Assembly: GCA_027080545.1 (NCBI GenBank)
Contig: JALWRV010000150.1
Coordinates: 1,674-7,233 of the forward strand
Source: Parvularculaceae bacterium
Lineage (GTDB): Bacteria > Pseudomonadota > Alphaproteobacteria > Caulobacterales > Parvularculaceae
Reading direction: 5' to 3'
Length of the DNA stretch: 5,560 bases
The translations under genes and the position numbers were made by a program. The notes under the pieces are model-generated. The model searched no databases and was not told the origin of the DNA. It worked only from the letters and a program-made list of their open reading frames with translations. Positions 1-5,560 of the stretch are shown here, in pieces. How positions within the stretch are numbered: position 1 is the first letter of the stretch; the number at the start of each line of letters is the position of its first letter.

Positions 1-25
1 TCAGTCTTGTCATGAGCGCGTGAAT

Positions 26-31
26 GGAGGG
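26..31 (+). promoter_or_regulatory. Strong Shine-Dalgarno (GGAGGG) that fixes the porin start
   Basis: GGAGGG ends 7 bases before the ATG at 39, which is ideal spacing. An earlier in-frame ATG at 24 overlaps this motif and has no ribosome binding site of its own. Starting there would also add five residues (MEGKT) ahead of an otherwise standard signal peptide, so 39 is preferred. No promoter can be judged because only 38 bases precede the gene. Confidence 0.85.
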
Positions 32-38
32 AAAAACC

Positions 39-1217
39 ATGCAAAAATTGAAATTGACCTTATTAAGTTCGGTCGTCAGCGTGACGGGCGTGTTTGTTTC
101 AGCCGCTCAAGCGGAAGAATGGGATGCCAGGATTGGTGGCTATTATAACGCCATGATCGCCTATGCGGGGGCCGATACGCCGGGGACCGAAGATTTTAAT
201 GGGGCCGATACGGTGTTTAATGCTGAAATACATTTCGCTCCCGAGATTACTCTGGATAATGGCATTAAAATAGGCGCAAATATCCAATTGGAAGCTGATA
301 ATGATGGCACCGGGGATTATATTGACGAGGCTTACCTATTTATCCTTGGTAGCTTTGGCCAAATTCTGCTGGGTCAGACCGATTCCGCGGGCTATAAAAT
401 GACGTTTGGCGCTCCGGTGTCGCAAAATTGGCGTGTGCGGTCTGAAGATGGTGGTGTCGATAATTTTACCTATCAAGCCTATACGGGCTTTTTCCCAGTA
501 GACGGGTTTCGCGACACTGGTGGCTCTTTCGTTGGATTCGGTAATGATTATGAACGGGGTACCTTAGGTTCTACCTTTATTGAAAATGATGGGCAGGCCG
601 AGGCGGGGCGCATCTCTTATTTTAGCCCCAGATTTGCTGGCTTCCAACTGGGCGTTTCCTATGCGCGGGATAACAGCTCCTTTAGCAATAATACGTCTCC
701 CGATTGTAACACGCGGGCGTGTAATTATTTCGACATTGGTGCCAATTATGTGAAATCCTTCGGTGATTTTAATGTGGCCGTTTCTGGCCGTTGGGGCATC
801 GCCGATGCCCCGCCTGCGGCAACAGATGACCCAACCGTTTCAGGATTTGGTATCAATCTCGGATTTGGCGACGTGGTCATTGGCGGTTCTTATGCCGAAC
901 AAAATGGCACACCATTTTCCGATGGTGAGGCTTATGAAATCGGTGCTTCATATGAGGTAGGCGATATTCGCTACAGCCTAAACTATTTCAAAGGCAACAA
1001 TATAGACAATGAATTAGTCTTTATTGGCAGCGGCAATGAAAAAGAAGAGATCGGCTCTCTTATGATTGAGGCGGCGCGCAAATGGAGTAAAAATACAGAA
1101 GTGGGTGTACAAGTGACTTCTGTAGATTTCGATGAAGATTTCAGCGATAATGGTACCGGCACGGGCGATGATGTGAGTGGTGTTTCTACTGGTCTGTTCC
1201 TGTCGGGTAAATTTTAG
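39..1217 (+). CDS. Outer-membrane porin, Gram-negative porin family
   Basis: This predicted general diffusion porin would form a beta-barrel channel in the outer membrane for small hydrophilic solutes. From the ATG at 39 it is 392 aa. Residues 1-25 are a Sec signal peptide: a basic start (MQKLK), a hydrophobic core, and an AQA cleavage site before EEW. The mature chain has alternating hydrophobic and polar strands, for example RIGGYYNAMIAYAG near 31-44, IKIGANIQLEAD near 77-87 and FAGFQLGVSYAR near 199-210. It is rich in Gly, Asp and Asn in the loops, and it ends in Lys-Phe, the C-terminal Phe recognised by the BAM machinery. The segment FGAPVSQNWRVRSEDGG (about 123-139) sits where a pore-constricting loop would be expected. 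The only two cysteines (223 and 228) lie in one predicted loop. The length fits the Porin_4-like families of alphaproteobacteria. Substrate specificity cannot be read from sequence. Porin identity is secure at family level; no specific gene name is justified. Confidence 0.9.
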   Translation: MQKLKLTLLSSVVSVTGVFVSAAQAEEWDARIGGYYNAMIAYAGADTPGTEDFNGADTVFNAEIHFAPEITLDNGIKIGANIQLEADNDGTGDYIDEAYLFILGSFGQILLGQTDSAGYKMTFGAPVSQNWRVRSEDGGVDNFTYQAYTGFFPVDGFRDTGGSFVGFGNDYERGTLGSTFIENDGQAEAGRISYFSPRFAGFQLGVSYARDNSSFSNNTSPDCNTRACNYFDIGANYVKSFGDFNVAVSGRWGIADAPPAATDDPTVSGFGINLGFGDVVIGGSYAEQNGTPFSDGEAYEIGASYEVGDIRYSLNYFKGNNIDNELVFIGSGNEKEEIGSLMIEAARKWSKNTEVGVQVTSVDFDEDFSDNGTGTGDDVSGVSTGLFLSGKF

Positions 1218-1244
1218 CGACACCATTCATTGCTATCATTAGAG

Positions 1245-1286
1245 TAACCCCTGCCGGAAAACCTCCATTCGGCAGGGGTTATTTAT
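1245..1286 (+). terminator. Terminator hairpin between convergent porin and methyltransferase
   Basis: A perfect 12-bp inverted repeat (TAACCCCTGCCG at 1245-1256, CGGCAGGGGTTA at 1270-1281) encloses a 13-base loop. It begins 27 bases after the porin stop. The + strand continues TTTAT, and TTATTTAT counting from 1279, a modest U-rich tail, so it should act as an intrinsic terminator for the porin. It also lies just beyond the stop of the opposing methyltransferase gene and would fold in that transcript too, but there is no U tract on that side. It is probably shared, and better for the porin. Confidence 0.85.
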
Positions 1287-1289
1287 GGG

Positions 1290-2516
1290 TTAAAATTTTC
1301 GGCTATAATAAAGAACATTAAATTCGCTGAGAGGGTGATGCACCTGACGCCATTGGTTTTGAAAAGATAAGGGATCAAGGCCCAGCGTGCTGGCAATATT
1401 TCCTAATGGGCGTCCATCTATTAGCGCAATCATCGGGGCCAATTTTTTAGCCAAAACACAGTCATAAGAGCGCCCATTCAACCCGATGGTGAGGCGGCCC
1501 TTTTTCGTCACATGATTTGCAAGTTTTGCTGGGTCGATATTTTTCAACCGTGGCACCAGTTGCATATTGGTTGGGGGCGGGTTGAAATGGGAAAATGTGC
1601 TCTCCTTACTGACGCTTTTACAGGCGTAAAAGACGTGTGTTTTAATAGCGCCAGAGAGGTTTTCGGCCAATTGTGCCTGCTCGATAGGGGGCATTTGGTT
1701 GACTCGTGCGCGGATTTCCGCCTCATCAGGTAAATATTTCAACGGGTTATAAAGGATAGGCTCAATCAATCCGCATAAATTCAGGCCAGCGCGCTGCAGA
1801 TGTGTGTTTAATTGTGTCACCGTGAAAGCCCTGTCTTGGGGGTGGAGCAACAAGTCATAAAAACCAGCATCCCCAAGCTTATGGTCGCCCAGATAGTCGT
1901 TTTTGGAAAACCAGTTCGTTTTCGGTAACCCTTCTACAATTTTTTTTGCTTGAGACAGTTTTTCCCTTGTCGGCAGATCTCCCACCAAAGAGCGTAGAGC
2001 TGCTTGCAAGGGATAAACCCCGGTACGGCCGAAAGGTGCATAGACCATGCCGCCCAGACCTCCCTCGGGTTTCAATGCGTCGGCCAAGGCTTTGAACCCC
2101 GCTTGAGGTTCTTCCAGATGATGCAATACCCCACAGCAATCAATATAATCAAACAGCCCATAGGATGAGGCGTTTAAAATATCATCTGAATGAAAGATAA
2201 TATTCTGCAGCCCACGGATTTCGGCGCGCAGTTCGGCAATTTTGCGGGCCGCATGGGAGAGATCAATATAATGAATGGTCGCCGTGACTTTCTTTTCGGC
2301 CAGCATGCTCGCCATCATAATGAGTGAATCGCCGGTGCCGCCGCCCGCCACCAAAATTTTTATTGGCTGCGACCAATCGCGCATACCACCAAAAATATAA
2401 GTGTCAATTTCTCCTAGATGCGAAGGCGAGCCGATGATTAATCGCTTTTTTTCGTCGGCGGGATCGCGCTCGGGGTAGGGAAGCTGCTCATATTGGTCGC
2501 GAATTTTATGGGTCAC
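1290..2516 (-). CDS. Class I SAM-dependent methyltransferase with extra C-terminal domain
   Basis: A 408-aa predicted cytoplasmic methyltransferase. The N-terminus (KIRDQYEQLPYPERDP, about 4-19) resembles the QYE..PYP lead-in of methyltransferases often found with TPR proteins. The Rossmann core follows: motif I ILVAGGGTGDS (54-64, SAM-binding glycine loop), acidic Asp85 in HYIDLS (ribose-binding position), SDD at 110-112, and FDYIDCCGVLHHL (122-134). This pattern is typical of methyltransferase_11/25/31-type domains. After about residue 300 comes a separate C-terminal part. Residues 350-408 (SYDCVLAKKLAPMIALIDGR and onward to NVLYYSR) look like the small winged-helix/PqqD-like module ('LiDG...l...lg...f...w') seen at the end of some methyltransferases. 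The start is GTG at 2516: an in-frame TAG (2517-2519) lies directly upstream, and the next Met (residue 45) would remove the conserved N-terminus. The ribosome binding site is weak (purine-rich AAAGAAAAAGCGAGA). The gene lies 87 bp downstream of the acyltransferase on the same strand and may be co-transcribed. The substrate is unknown; protein and small-molecule targets are both possible. Confidence 0.82.
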   Translation of the reverse strand: MTHKIRDQYEQLPYPERDPADEKKRLIIGSPSHLGEIDTYIFGGMRDWSQPIKILVAGGGTGDSLIMMASMLAEKKVTATIHYIDLSHAARKIAELRAEIRGLQNIIFHSDDILNASSYGLFDYIDCCGVLHHLEEPQAGFKALADALKPEGGLGGMVYAPFGRTGVYPLQAALRSLVGDLPTREKLSQAKKIVEGLPKTNWFSKNDYLGDHKLGDAGFYDLLLHPQDRAFTVTQLNTHLQRAGLNLCGLIEPILYNPLKYLPDEAEIRARVNQMPPIEQAQLAENLSGAIKTHVFYACKSVSKESTFSHFNPPPTNMQLVPRLKNIDPAKLANHVTKKGRLTIGLNGRSYDCVLAKKLAPMIALIDGRPLGNIASTLGLDPLSFQNQWRQVHHPLSEFNVLYYSRKF

Positions 2517-2528
2517 CTAAGTCTCGCT

Positions 2529-2577
2529 TTTTCTTTCCAAGACTAACATTTAGCAGCCATATGCACTAGAAAGAAAA
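2529..2577. repeat. 9-bp perfect inverted repeat in the methyltransferase leader
   Basis: TTTTCTTTC (2529-2537) and GAAAGAAAA (2569-2577) are exact reverse complements separated by 31 bases. In an RNA read from the - strand, the second arm is the purine-rich stretch just upstream of the GTG start, where the ribosome would bind. The arms are A/T-rich, so chance or a weak structure is possible. It could equally be a protein-binding dyad around the candidate promoter. Confidence 0.35.
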
Positions 2578-2586
2578 TTATGACAA
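2558..2586 (-). promoter_or_regulatory. Candidate sigma-70-like promoter for the methyltransferase
   Basis: Reading the - strand, TTGTCA (2586-2581) matches the -35 consensus at five of six bases. It is followed, after exactly 17 bases, by CATATG (2563-2558), which matches the -10 consensus at only three positions. A start near 2550 would leave a leader of about 35 bases before the GTG. If real, it lets the methyltransferase be expressed apart from the acyltransferase upstream. The poor -10 keeps confidence low. Confidence 0.3.
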
Positions 2587-2603
2587 AAGATGGAATCACT
2601 CAT

Positions 2604-3815
2604 TCACCTGTTCATGGCTATCCCCTCACTTCCTTCTAAGCTTATGGGTTTAAGCGCGGCCGGATAGCCGAAGAAAATACGCAGCAGGGGAATGCGCCGC
2701 ACTATCTCGGCCCCAAGCAGCACCCCGACTATGGTGATTACGATCAGATAGAAAAATTCCCGCGCACCACCCAGCGCCTGACGGGTCAGGTAAACCCCAG
2801 CGATGATAATGATGGTCTGGTGGAGAATATACCAACAAAAGACATTTTGCGTGAGATAGCGCAATAGGGCTGAGGGCTGGTTCAGATATTTTTGTGCCAG
2901 CCCGGCAAGAAAGCAAATCATCCACCAAGCATAAAATATTTTCAACGTGCCCAAGCCATTATCGAGCATCGGATGGTTATTAGCCAAATCGGGAATAGAC
3001 CACAAGCTGATCAGCCCTAGCCCGCCCAAGGGGACCAACCAAACCAACCTTGTCAGATTTTTCGCTACCGTCTGCCAGAAGCCGGCATTCTTGGCAACGA
3101 AATAGCCCAACAAAAACATGGTGAAGGCCTGAGCATGGTTGGACCAGTCATCGACCAGCGCATGTGTCACCGGAAAGCGATCGCCCAGCAGGATTTGCAT
3201 AATCAAGAAGGGGATCGGGAAAAACAATAGCAGCCCCAAGGAAGATCGCAATTGAGCGAGAAAAGATATCGCTTTTTCAATCCCTTGGCGAAATGGTTTT
3301 AGCAACGGTATGAGCAGCCCCATCACCAGACAATAGGCCAGCAGATAGACCACATACCAAAGATGGTTCCATGTGGGGGTGACCATGGGATAGGTCTGGG
3401 GCGCGATTTGCACATAGTTGCGGTAAAATTCCGCAACCCTGTTTGGGGCAAGACTTTGAGCCTGTAATTCGAACCAGCTTTGGGGAGGCACCACGAGATA
3501 GATGCCCATTAGAAGCGGTGGCAATAGACGACCAATGCGATTGCCAACAAATCGCCCGGTTCCCATCCGGTCAGCCATGAACCGCACCGCGACCCCGGAA
3601 ATGAGCCACAAAAGGGCCAAGCGCCAAGGATTCATCAACAGCATCACGGTTTCGGGTGCGCTGGTCACATAAGCACTTTTTACATGCCAGCCCCATGGCA
3701 CATAAAACATGCCTATATGGTAAAAAATTAGCAGGAGGAAAGCGATTGCTCGGAGCCAGTCGAGATCATAGCGGCGCGGATGAAGGGCGGACTGGGCGAG
3801 GGTTTGGCTGGACAT
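2604..3815 (-). CDS. Membrane acyltransferase, acyltransferase-3 / OpgC(MdoC)-like
   Basis: A 403-aa integral inner-membrane protein with about ten hydrophobic segments (roughly 20-38, 62-80, 97-112, 149-170, 192-210, 229-241, 257-273, 292-308, 323-343, 354-374). Family marks: RRYDLDWLRAIAFLLLIFYH (14-33), with His33 at the conserved catalytic position after the first membrane segment; LWLISGVAVRF (69-79); WNHLWYVVYLL (149-159), the HLWF-type motif; and CWYILHQTIII (327-337) near the C-terminus. Members transfer acyl groups (acetyl, succinyl and others) from the cytoplasmic side to envelope glycans; OpgC succinylates periplasmic glucans. The overall pattern is closer to OpgC than to the OafA type with a fused SGNH domain, since no extra domain is present. 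The acyl donor and acceptor here are unknown. The ATG at 3815 is chosen because an in-frame TGA lies two codons upstream (3821-3819). A weak AGTGAG ribosome site is 7 bases away. It is divergent from the LytTR regulator gene, its likely controller by context. Confidence 0.85.
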   Translation of the reverse strand: MSSQTLAQSALHPRRYDLDWLRAIAFLLLIFYHIGMFYVPWGWHVKSAYVTSAPETVMLLMNPWRLALLWLISGVAVRFMADRMGTGRFVGNRIGRLLPPLLMGIYLVVPPQSWFELQAQSLAPNRVAEFYRNYVQIAPQTYPMVTPTWNHLWYVVYLLAYCLVMGLLIPLLKPFRQGIEKAISFLAQLRSSLGLLLFFPIPFLIMQILLGDRFPVTHALVDDWSNHAQAFTMFLLGYFVAKNAGFWQTVAKNLTRLVWLVPLGGLGLISLWSIPDLANNHPMLDNGLGTLKIFYAWWMICFLAGLAQKYLNQPSALLRYLTQNVFCWYILHQTIIIIAGVYLTRQALGGAREFFYLIVITIVGVLLGAEIVRRIPLLRIFFGYPAALKPISLEGSEGIAMNR

Positions 3816-3878
3816 TAATCATCTCACTTTTCTTCATTCGGCCATTTACAGCCTTAAAATGACGGGGATGCCCCATCA

Positions 3879-3913
3879 CCGCCAGAATGAAGGGATGAGC
3901 GGCGCATTGGCGG
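3879..3913. repeat. Imperfect dyad with bulge in the divergent region
   Basis: The left arm CCGCCAGAATG (3879-3889) pairs with the right arm CATTGGCGG (3905-3913) over nine base pairs when the two-base GA is bulged out. The 15-base loop contains the first AAGGGATGA copy. It is G/C-rich enough to fold in RNA or to serve as a binding dyad. No U tract follows on either strand, so it is not a terminator. Confidence 0.4.
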
Positions 3914-3948
3914 GACAAGCCTGATGAAATTTTGCAACTAAGGGATGA
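3890..3948. repeat. Direct repeat AAGGGATGA, two copies 50 bp apart
   Basis: AAGGGATGA occurs at 3890-3898 and again at 3940-3948, so the copies are offset by 50 bases, near five helical turns. A related GGGATG also occurs at 3865-3870. LytTR proteins usually bind paired direct repeats, typically spaced about two turns apart, so this spacing is not the textbook one. The copies are candidate regulator sites serving either divergent gene. A 9-mer pair in 216 bases could still be chance. Confidence 0.4.
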
Positions 3949-3963
3949 AAGGGGGCTATTTGG

Positions 3964-3976
3964 GGCGAAATTTGCC
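3964..3976. promoter_or_regulatory. Operator-like dyad GGCGAAATTTGCC
   Basis: GGC and GCC flank an A/T core as a 13-base near-palindrome; five of six position pairs are complementary and the remaining one is G-T. It overlaps the candidate -35 box (3972-3977) of the LytTR gene, a position suited to repression. No specific regulator is recognised. Confidence 0.35.
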
Positions 3977-4001
3977 TTGAATTATGGAGCCTCTCTTTTA
4001 T
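3972..4001 (+). promoter_or_regulatory. Candidate promoter of the LytTR regulator gene
   Basis: TTGCCT (3972-3977) and TTTTAT (3996-4001) each match the sigma-70 consensus at four of six bases, with an 18-base spacer. A start near 4008 would give a leader of about 24 bases before the ATG at 4032. The match is weak, and alternatives in this A/T-rich stretch are possible. Confidence 0.28.
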
Positions 4002-4031
4002 CGACGGCGGAAATTGTCTTAAGCTGTTCTT

Positions 4032-4922
4032 ATGCGAGAGACTGATGACACCCCAAGCCCATTCCTGATAGAGGCGCGCCGCGCTGATCGGGCGACGGAG
4101 ATGAAGGCTTGGCTCATCGCCGCCTTGTTGATGGTGGCGGTGGTGGGTGTCGACATCCTATCTGATATCACTGACATTGAGCGGCGAGGGGGTTCTGCTA
4201 CGGTTTCACCAATGTTGCTGCTTGAGTTCACTTCGATTTTCTCCCTCTTGGCGTTGTTTCCACTGGTCGCTTATTTTACCCGCCGATTACCCTTTCCGCT
4301 CTCAAGGTGGCAGGAATGGTGGCGGGTCGCGCCGCTTTATTTGGTGGCGACAATGGTATTTTCTCTGCTGCATGTGGGGTTTATGATTTTGTTGCGAAAA
4401 ACCCTGTTTCCTCTGTTGCTGGGGGTGCCTTATATTTTTATTACCGCCAATGGGAGTTGGTTAAGCGGTTGGTTTTATGAATATCGCAAAGATTTACTCA
4501 CCCTGACTTTATTTGTGGGGTTGCTTTATATGTTGCGGCGTTTGGACGAATTGTCACAGGAAAGACAGGCCGCAAACAACGAAGCGCGCGAGGCTCAGCG
4601 TCTGACGGTTAAATGCGGGGGCCGCGTATTTTTCTTGCCGGCACAGCAAGTGCGTTGGGTCAAGGCCGCCGGTAATTATGTGGAAATTGCTGAAGGGGAC
4701 CGCGTGCATCTGGTCCGTTCATCCTTAAAGGCGGTGCGTGATCAATTGGCGGCTGCGAATGTGCCGATGCAACAGACCCACCGCTCCTGGTTGGTCAATG
4801 GTGATTTTATCAAAGAGATTGAAGCAAACGCCAAAGGCACCTATGCGTTGCGCCTCAATGATGACACAAAAATTCCCTTAAGCCGAAATTTTCGTGCCGA
4901 TCTCATGCAAGCCATGAAATGA
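4032..4922 (+). CDS. Membrane-anchored LytTR-family DNA-binding regulator
   Basis: A 296-aa predicted transcription factor held in the inner membrane. After a charged N-terminal tail (1-24) come about four membrane segments (about 25-42, 61-82, 99-120, 154-168). A hydrophilic, probably helical linker follows (170-190, rich in Glu, Gln and Arg), then a C-terminal LytTR domain (about 191-296). Its marks are VFFLPAQQVRWVKAAGNYVEI (199-219; core WVKAAGNYVEI), VRSSLKAVRDQL (228-239), THRSWLVN (249-256) and IPLSRNF (281-287), the usual LytTR order ending in 'R.H(R)S..VN' and 'l.lSR.f'. There is no receiver domain, so it is not a classical two-component response regulator; the membrane part is presumably the input module. 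The start is uncertain: an in-frame TAA lies at 4020-4022, yet the ATG at 4032 has no clear Shine-Dalgarno. The in-frame ATG at 4101 has GGAG directly against it, too close to be normal. The gene is divergent from the acyltransferase and may regulate it and itself. Confidence 0.85.
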   Translation: MRETDDTPSPFLIEARRADRATEMKAWLIAALLMVAVVGVDILSDITDIERRGGSATVSPMLLLEFTSIFSLLALFPLVAYFTRRLPFPLSRWQEWWRVAPLYLVATMVFSLLHVGFMILLRKTLFPLLLGVPYIFITANGSWLSGWFYEYRKDLLTLTLFVGLLYMLRRLDELSQERQAANNEAREAQRLTVKCGGRVFFLPAQQVRWVKAAGNYVEIAEGDRVHLVRSSLKAVRDQLAAANVPMQQTHRSWLVNGDFIKEIEANAKGTYALRLNDDTKIPLSRNFRADLMQAMK

Positions 4923-4943
4923 TTAAGCAATGGTGCATTGACC

Positions 4944-5560
4944 CTATTCGTGATATTTTCCTTCTGGGGGCAAGGCCAAGCGCTCGTCGAGATAGGTTTC
5001 GGCGATGTTGATAAACTCTTCTTCCTTGCCAGCGAAGAAATGATCCGCGCCTTCGATTTCGGTGAACTCCACCTTGCGGCCCTTTTGGGTGCGGGTGCGC
5101 TCGACCATCAATCTTGTTTCTTCTGCGGTGCAGATGCGATCTTCCGAGCCGTGAATGACCAAGCCTGATGAGGGGCATGGGGCCAGAAAGGTGAAGTCAT
5201 AGAGGTTGGCGGAAACCGCGCCGGCAAGAAACCCGCTGATTTCAGGTCGACGCATTAATAGTTGCATGCCGATCCAGCCACCAAAGGAAAGCCCCGCCAC
5301 CCAGACAAAGGGGGCCCCTGGATTCATGGATTGCAAATGATCAAGAGCGGTGGCGGCATCAGAAAGCTCGCCTTGACCGGAATCATATTCGCCTTGGCTT
5401 TTGCCAACCCCACGGAAATTGAACCGCATCACCGAAAACCCGCGCCGGGCAAAGGAGTGATAAAGCTCATAGACCAGCTTATTGTTCATAGTGCCGCCAA
5501 ATTGCGGATGGGGGTGGAGGATGAGGGCGATGGGCGCCCCTTCCTCGCGGGATTTTTGGT
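4944..5560 (-). CDS. Alpha/beta hydrolase, COG2945-like (5' end beyond window)
   Basis: The frame is open from the stop at 4944-4946 through the right edge, giving 204 visible codons with the N-terminus missing. Reading past the internal ATG at 5489 reveals IALILHPHPQFGG directly before TMNNKLVYELY. HPHPQFGGTMNN is a family hallmark, so that Met is not the start. Then come RFNFRGVGKSQGE (oxyanion and loop region) and the nucleophile elbow GLSFGG, with Ser encoded at 5286-5288. The acidic residue is in HGSEDRIC (Asp at 5139-5141) and the catalytic His in GADHFF (His at 5040-5042), completing a Ser-Asp-His triad. The family is small, about 210-220 aa, so only some ten residues should be missing. 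It is a cytoplasmic serine hydrolase or esterase-like protein of unknown substrate. It converges on the LytTR gene, with 21 bases between the stops. Confidence 0.88.
   Translation of the reverse strand, partial: QKSREEGAPIALILHPHPQFGGTMNNKLVYELYHSFARRGFSVMRFNFRGVGKSQGEYDSGQGELSDAATALDHLQSMNPGAPFVWVAGLSFGGWIGMQLLMRRPEISGFLAGAVSANLYDFTFLAPCPSSGLVIHGSEDRICTAEETRLMVERTRTQKGRKVEFTEIEGADHFFAGKEEEFINIAETYLDERLALPPEGKYHE

Larger units (their letters stand above)
3816..4031. promoter_or_regulatory. Divergent intergenic control region, acyltransferase / LytTR regulator
   Basis: These 216 bases separate two divergent start codons and must hold promoters for both genes unless one is leaderless. They contain a spaced direct repeat (3890-3948), a bulged dyad (3879-3913), a small GC hairpin (GGGG-ATG-CCCC, 3864-3874) and a 13-base dyad (3964-3976) over a candidate -35 box. 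I could not find a convincing -35/-10 pair for the acyltransferase on the - strand, nor a clear match to the Agr-type LytTR consensus. No small gene or RNA is evident. Confidence 0.6.

Noticed and set aside
1879..2139. Open - strand frame of 86 codons inside the methyltransferase gene
   Set aside because: It lies wholly within a well-supported coding gene in another frame, and its Arg/Ser/Gly-rich composition is typical of a shadow frame.
2550..2603. 17-codon reading frame on the - strand starting right after the acyltransferase stop (TGAATG)
   Set aside because: The only Shine-Dalgarno-like bases (AGGTG) are one base from the ATG, the peptide has no recognisable character, and it lies across the candidate promoter.
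3864..3877. GGGG-ATG-CCCC / GATG-CCC-CATC hairpin as a terminator or riboswitch element
   Set aside because: The stem is 4 bp with a 3-base loop, with no U tract and no surrounding conserved aptamer-like structure. It is kept only as part of the intergenic description.
4928..4940. CAATG-GTG-CATTG hairpin between the convergent LytTR and hydrolase genes as a terminator
   Set aside because: The stem is only 5 bp, A/T-rich, and lacks a U tract on either strand. It is too weak to call as a terminator, though the gap offers no better candidate.
4903..5178. Open frames on both strands (about 76 and 91 codons) overlapping the hydrolase gene
   Set aside because: The hydrolase frame carries the full catalytic triad and family motifs; the other frames are Arg/His-rich or otherwise featureless shadows.
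1..5560. Mobile element, CRISPR array, tRNA or rRNA, toxin-antitoxin or other defence genes
   Set aside because: No transposase, integrase, regularly spaced repeat array, tRNA-like cloverleaf or toxin-antitoxin pair is visible, and every long frame has an ordinary housekeeping or envelope explanation.

Overview
This window looks like ordinary chromosomal sequence from a Gram-negative bacterium, most likely an alphaproteobacterium. The grounds are a porin with a Sec signal peptide and a C-terminal phenylalanine, and a partial alpha/beta hydrolase whose HPHPQFGGTMNN and RFNFRGVGKSQG motifs match a form I associate with alphaproteobacterial genomes. Base composition is about half G+C by eye. Genes are closely packed, and I see no tRNA, rRNA, insertion sequence, CRISPR array, integrase or phage gene. 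The organism call is an inference from protein style, not from a marker gene.

Layout, left to right. (1) An outer-membrane porin on the + strand (39-1217) starts after a strong Shine-Dalgarno and ends before a perfect 12-bp hairpin (1245-1281). (2) On the - strand, converging on it, is a 408-aa class I SAM-dependent methyltransferase (2516-1290, GTG start). (3) Upstream of that on the same strand, 87 bp away, is a 403-aa multi-pass acyltransferase of the acyltransferase-3 / OpgC(MdoC)-like superfamily (3815-2604). (4) A 216-bp divergent intergenic region (3816-4031) follows, holding several short repeats and dyads. (5) On the + strand is a 296-aa membrane-anchored LytTR DNA-binding regulator (4032-4922). 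(6) Converging on it with a 21-bp gap is a COG2945-type alpha/beta hydrolase on the - strand (4944 to beyond 5560). Its 5' end lies outside the window.

The most suggestive arrangement is the divergent pair of LytTR regulator and membrane acyltransferase. The regulator has about four membrane segments and no receiver domain, so it may sense something at the membrane and control the neighbouring envelope-modifying acyltransferase, itself, or both. The acyltransferase and methyltransferase could be co-transcribed, although a candidate promoter lies between them. The porin and the hydrolase show no evident functional link to the middle genes. I find no convincing evidence of a wholly new system. 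The points worth checking are the LytTR/acyltransferase pairing, its repeat-bearing intergenic region, and the uncharacterised two-domain methyltransferase.
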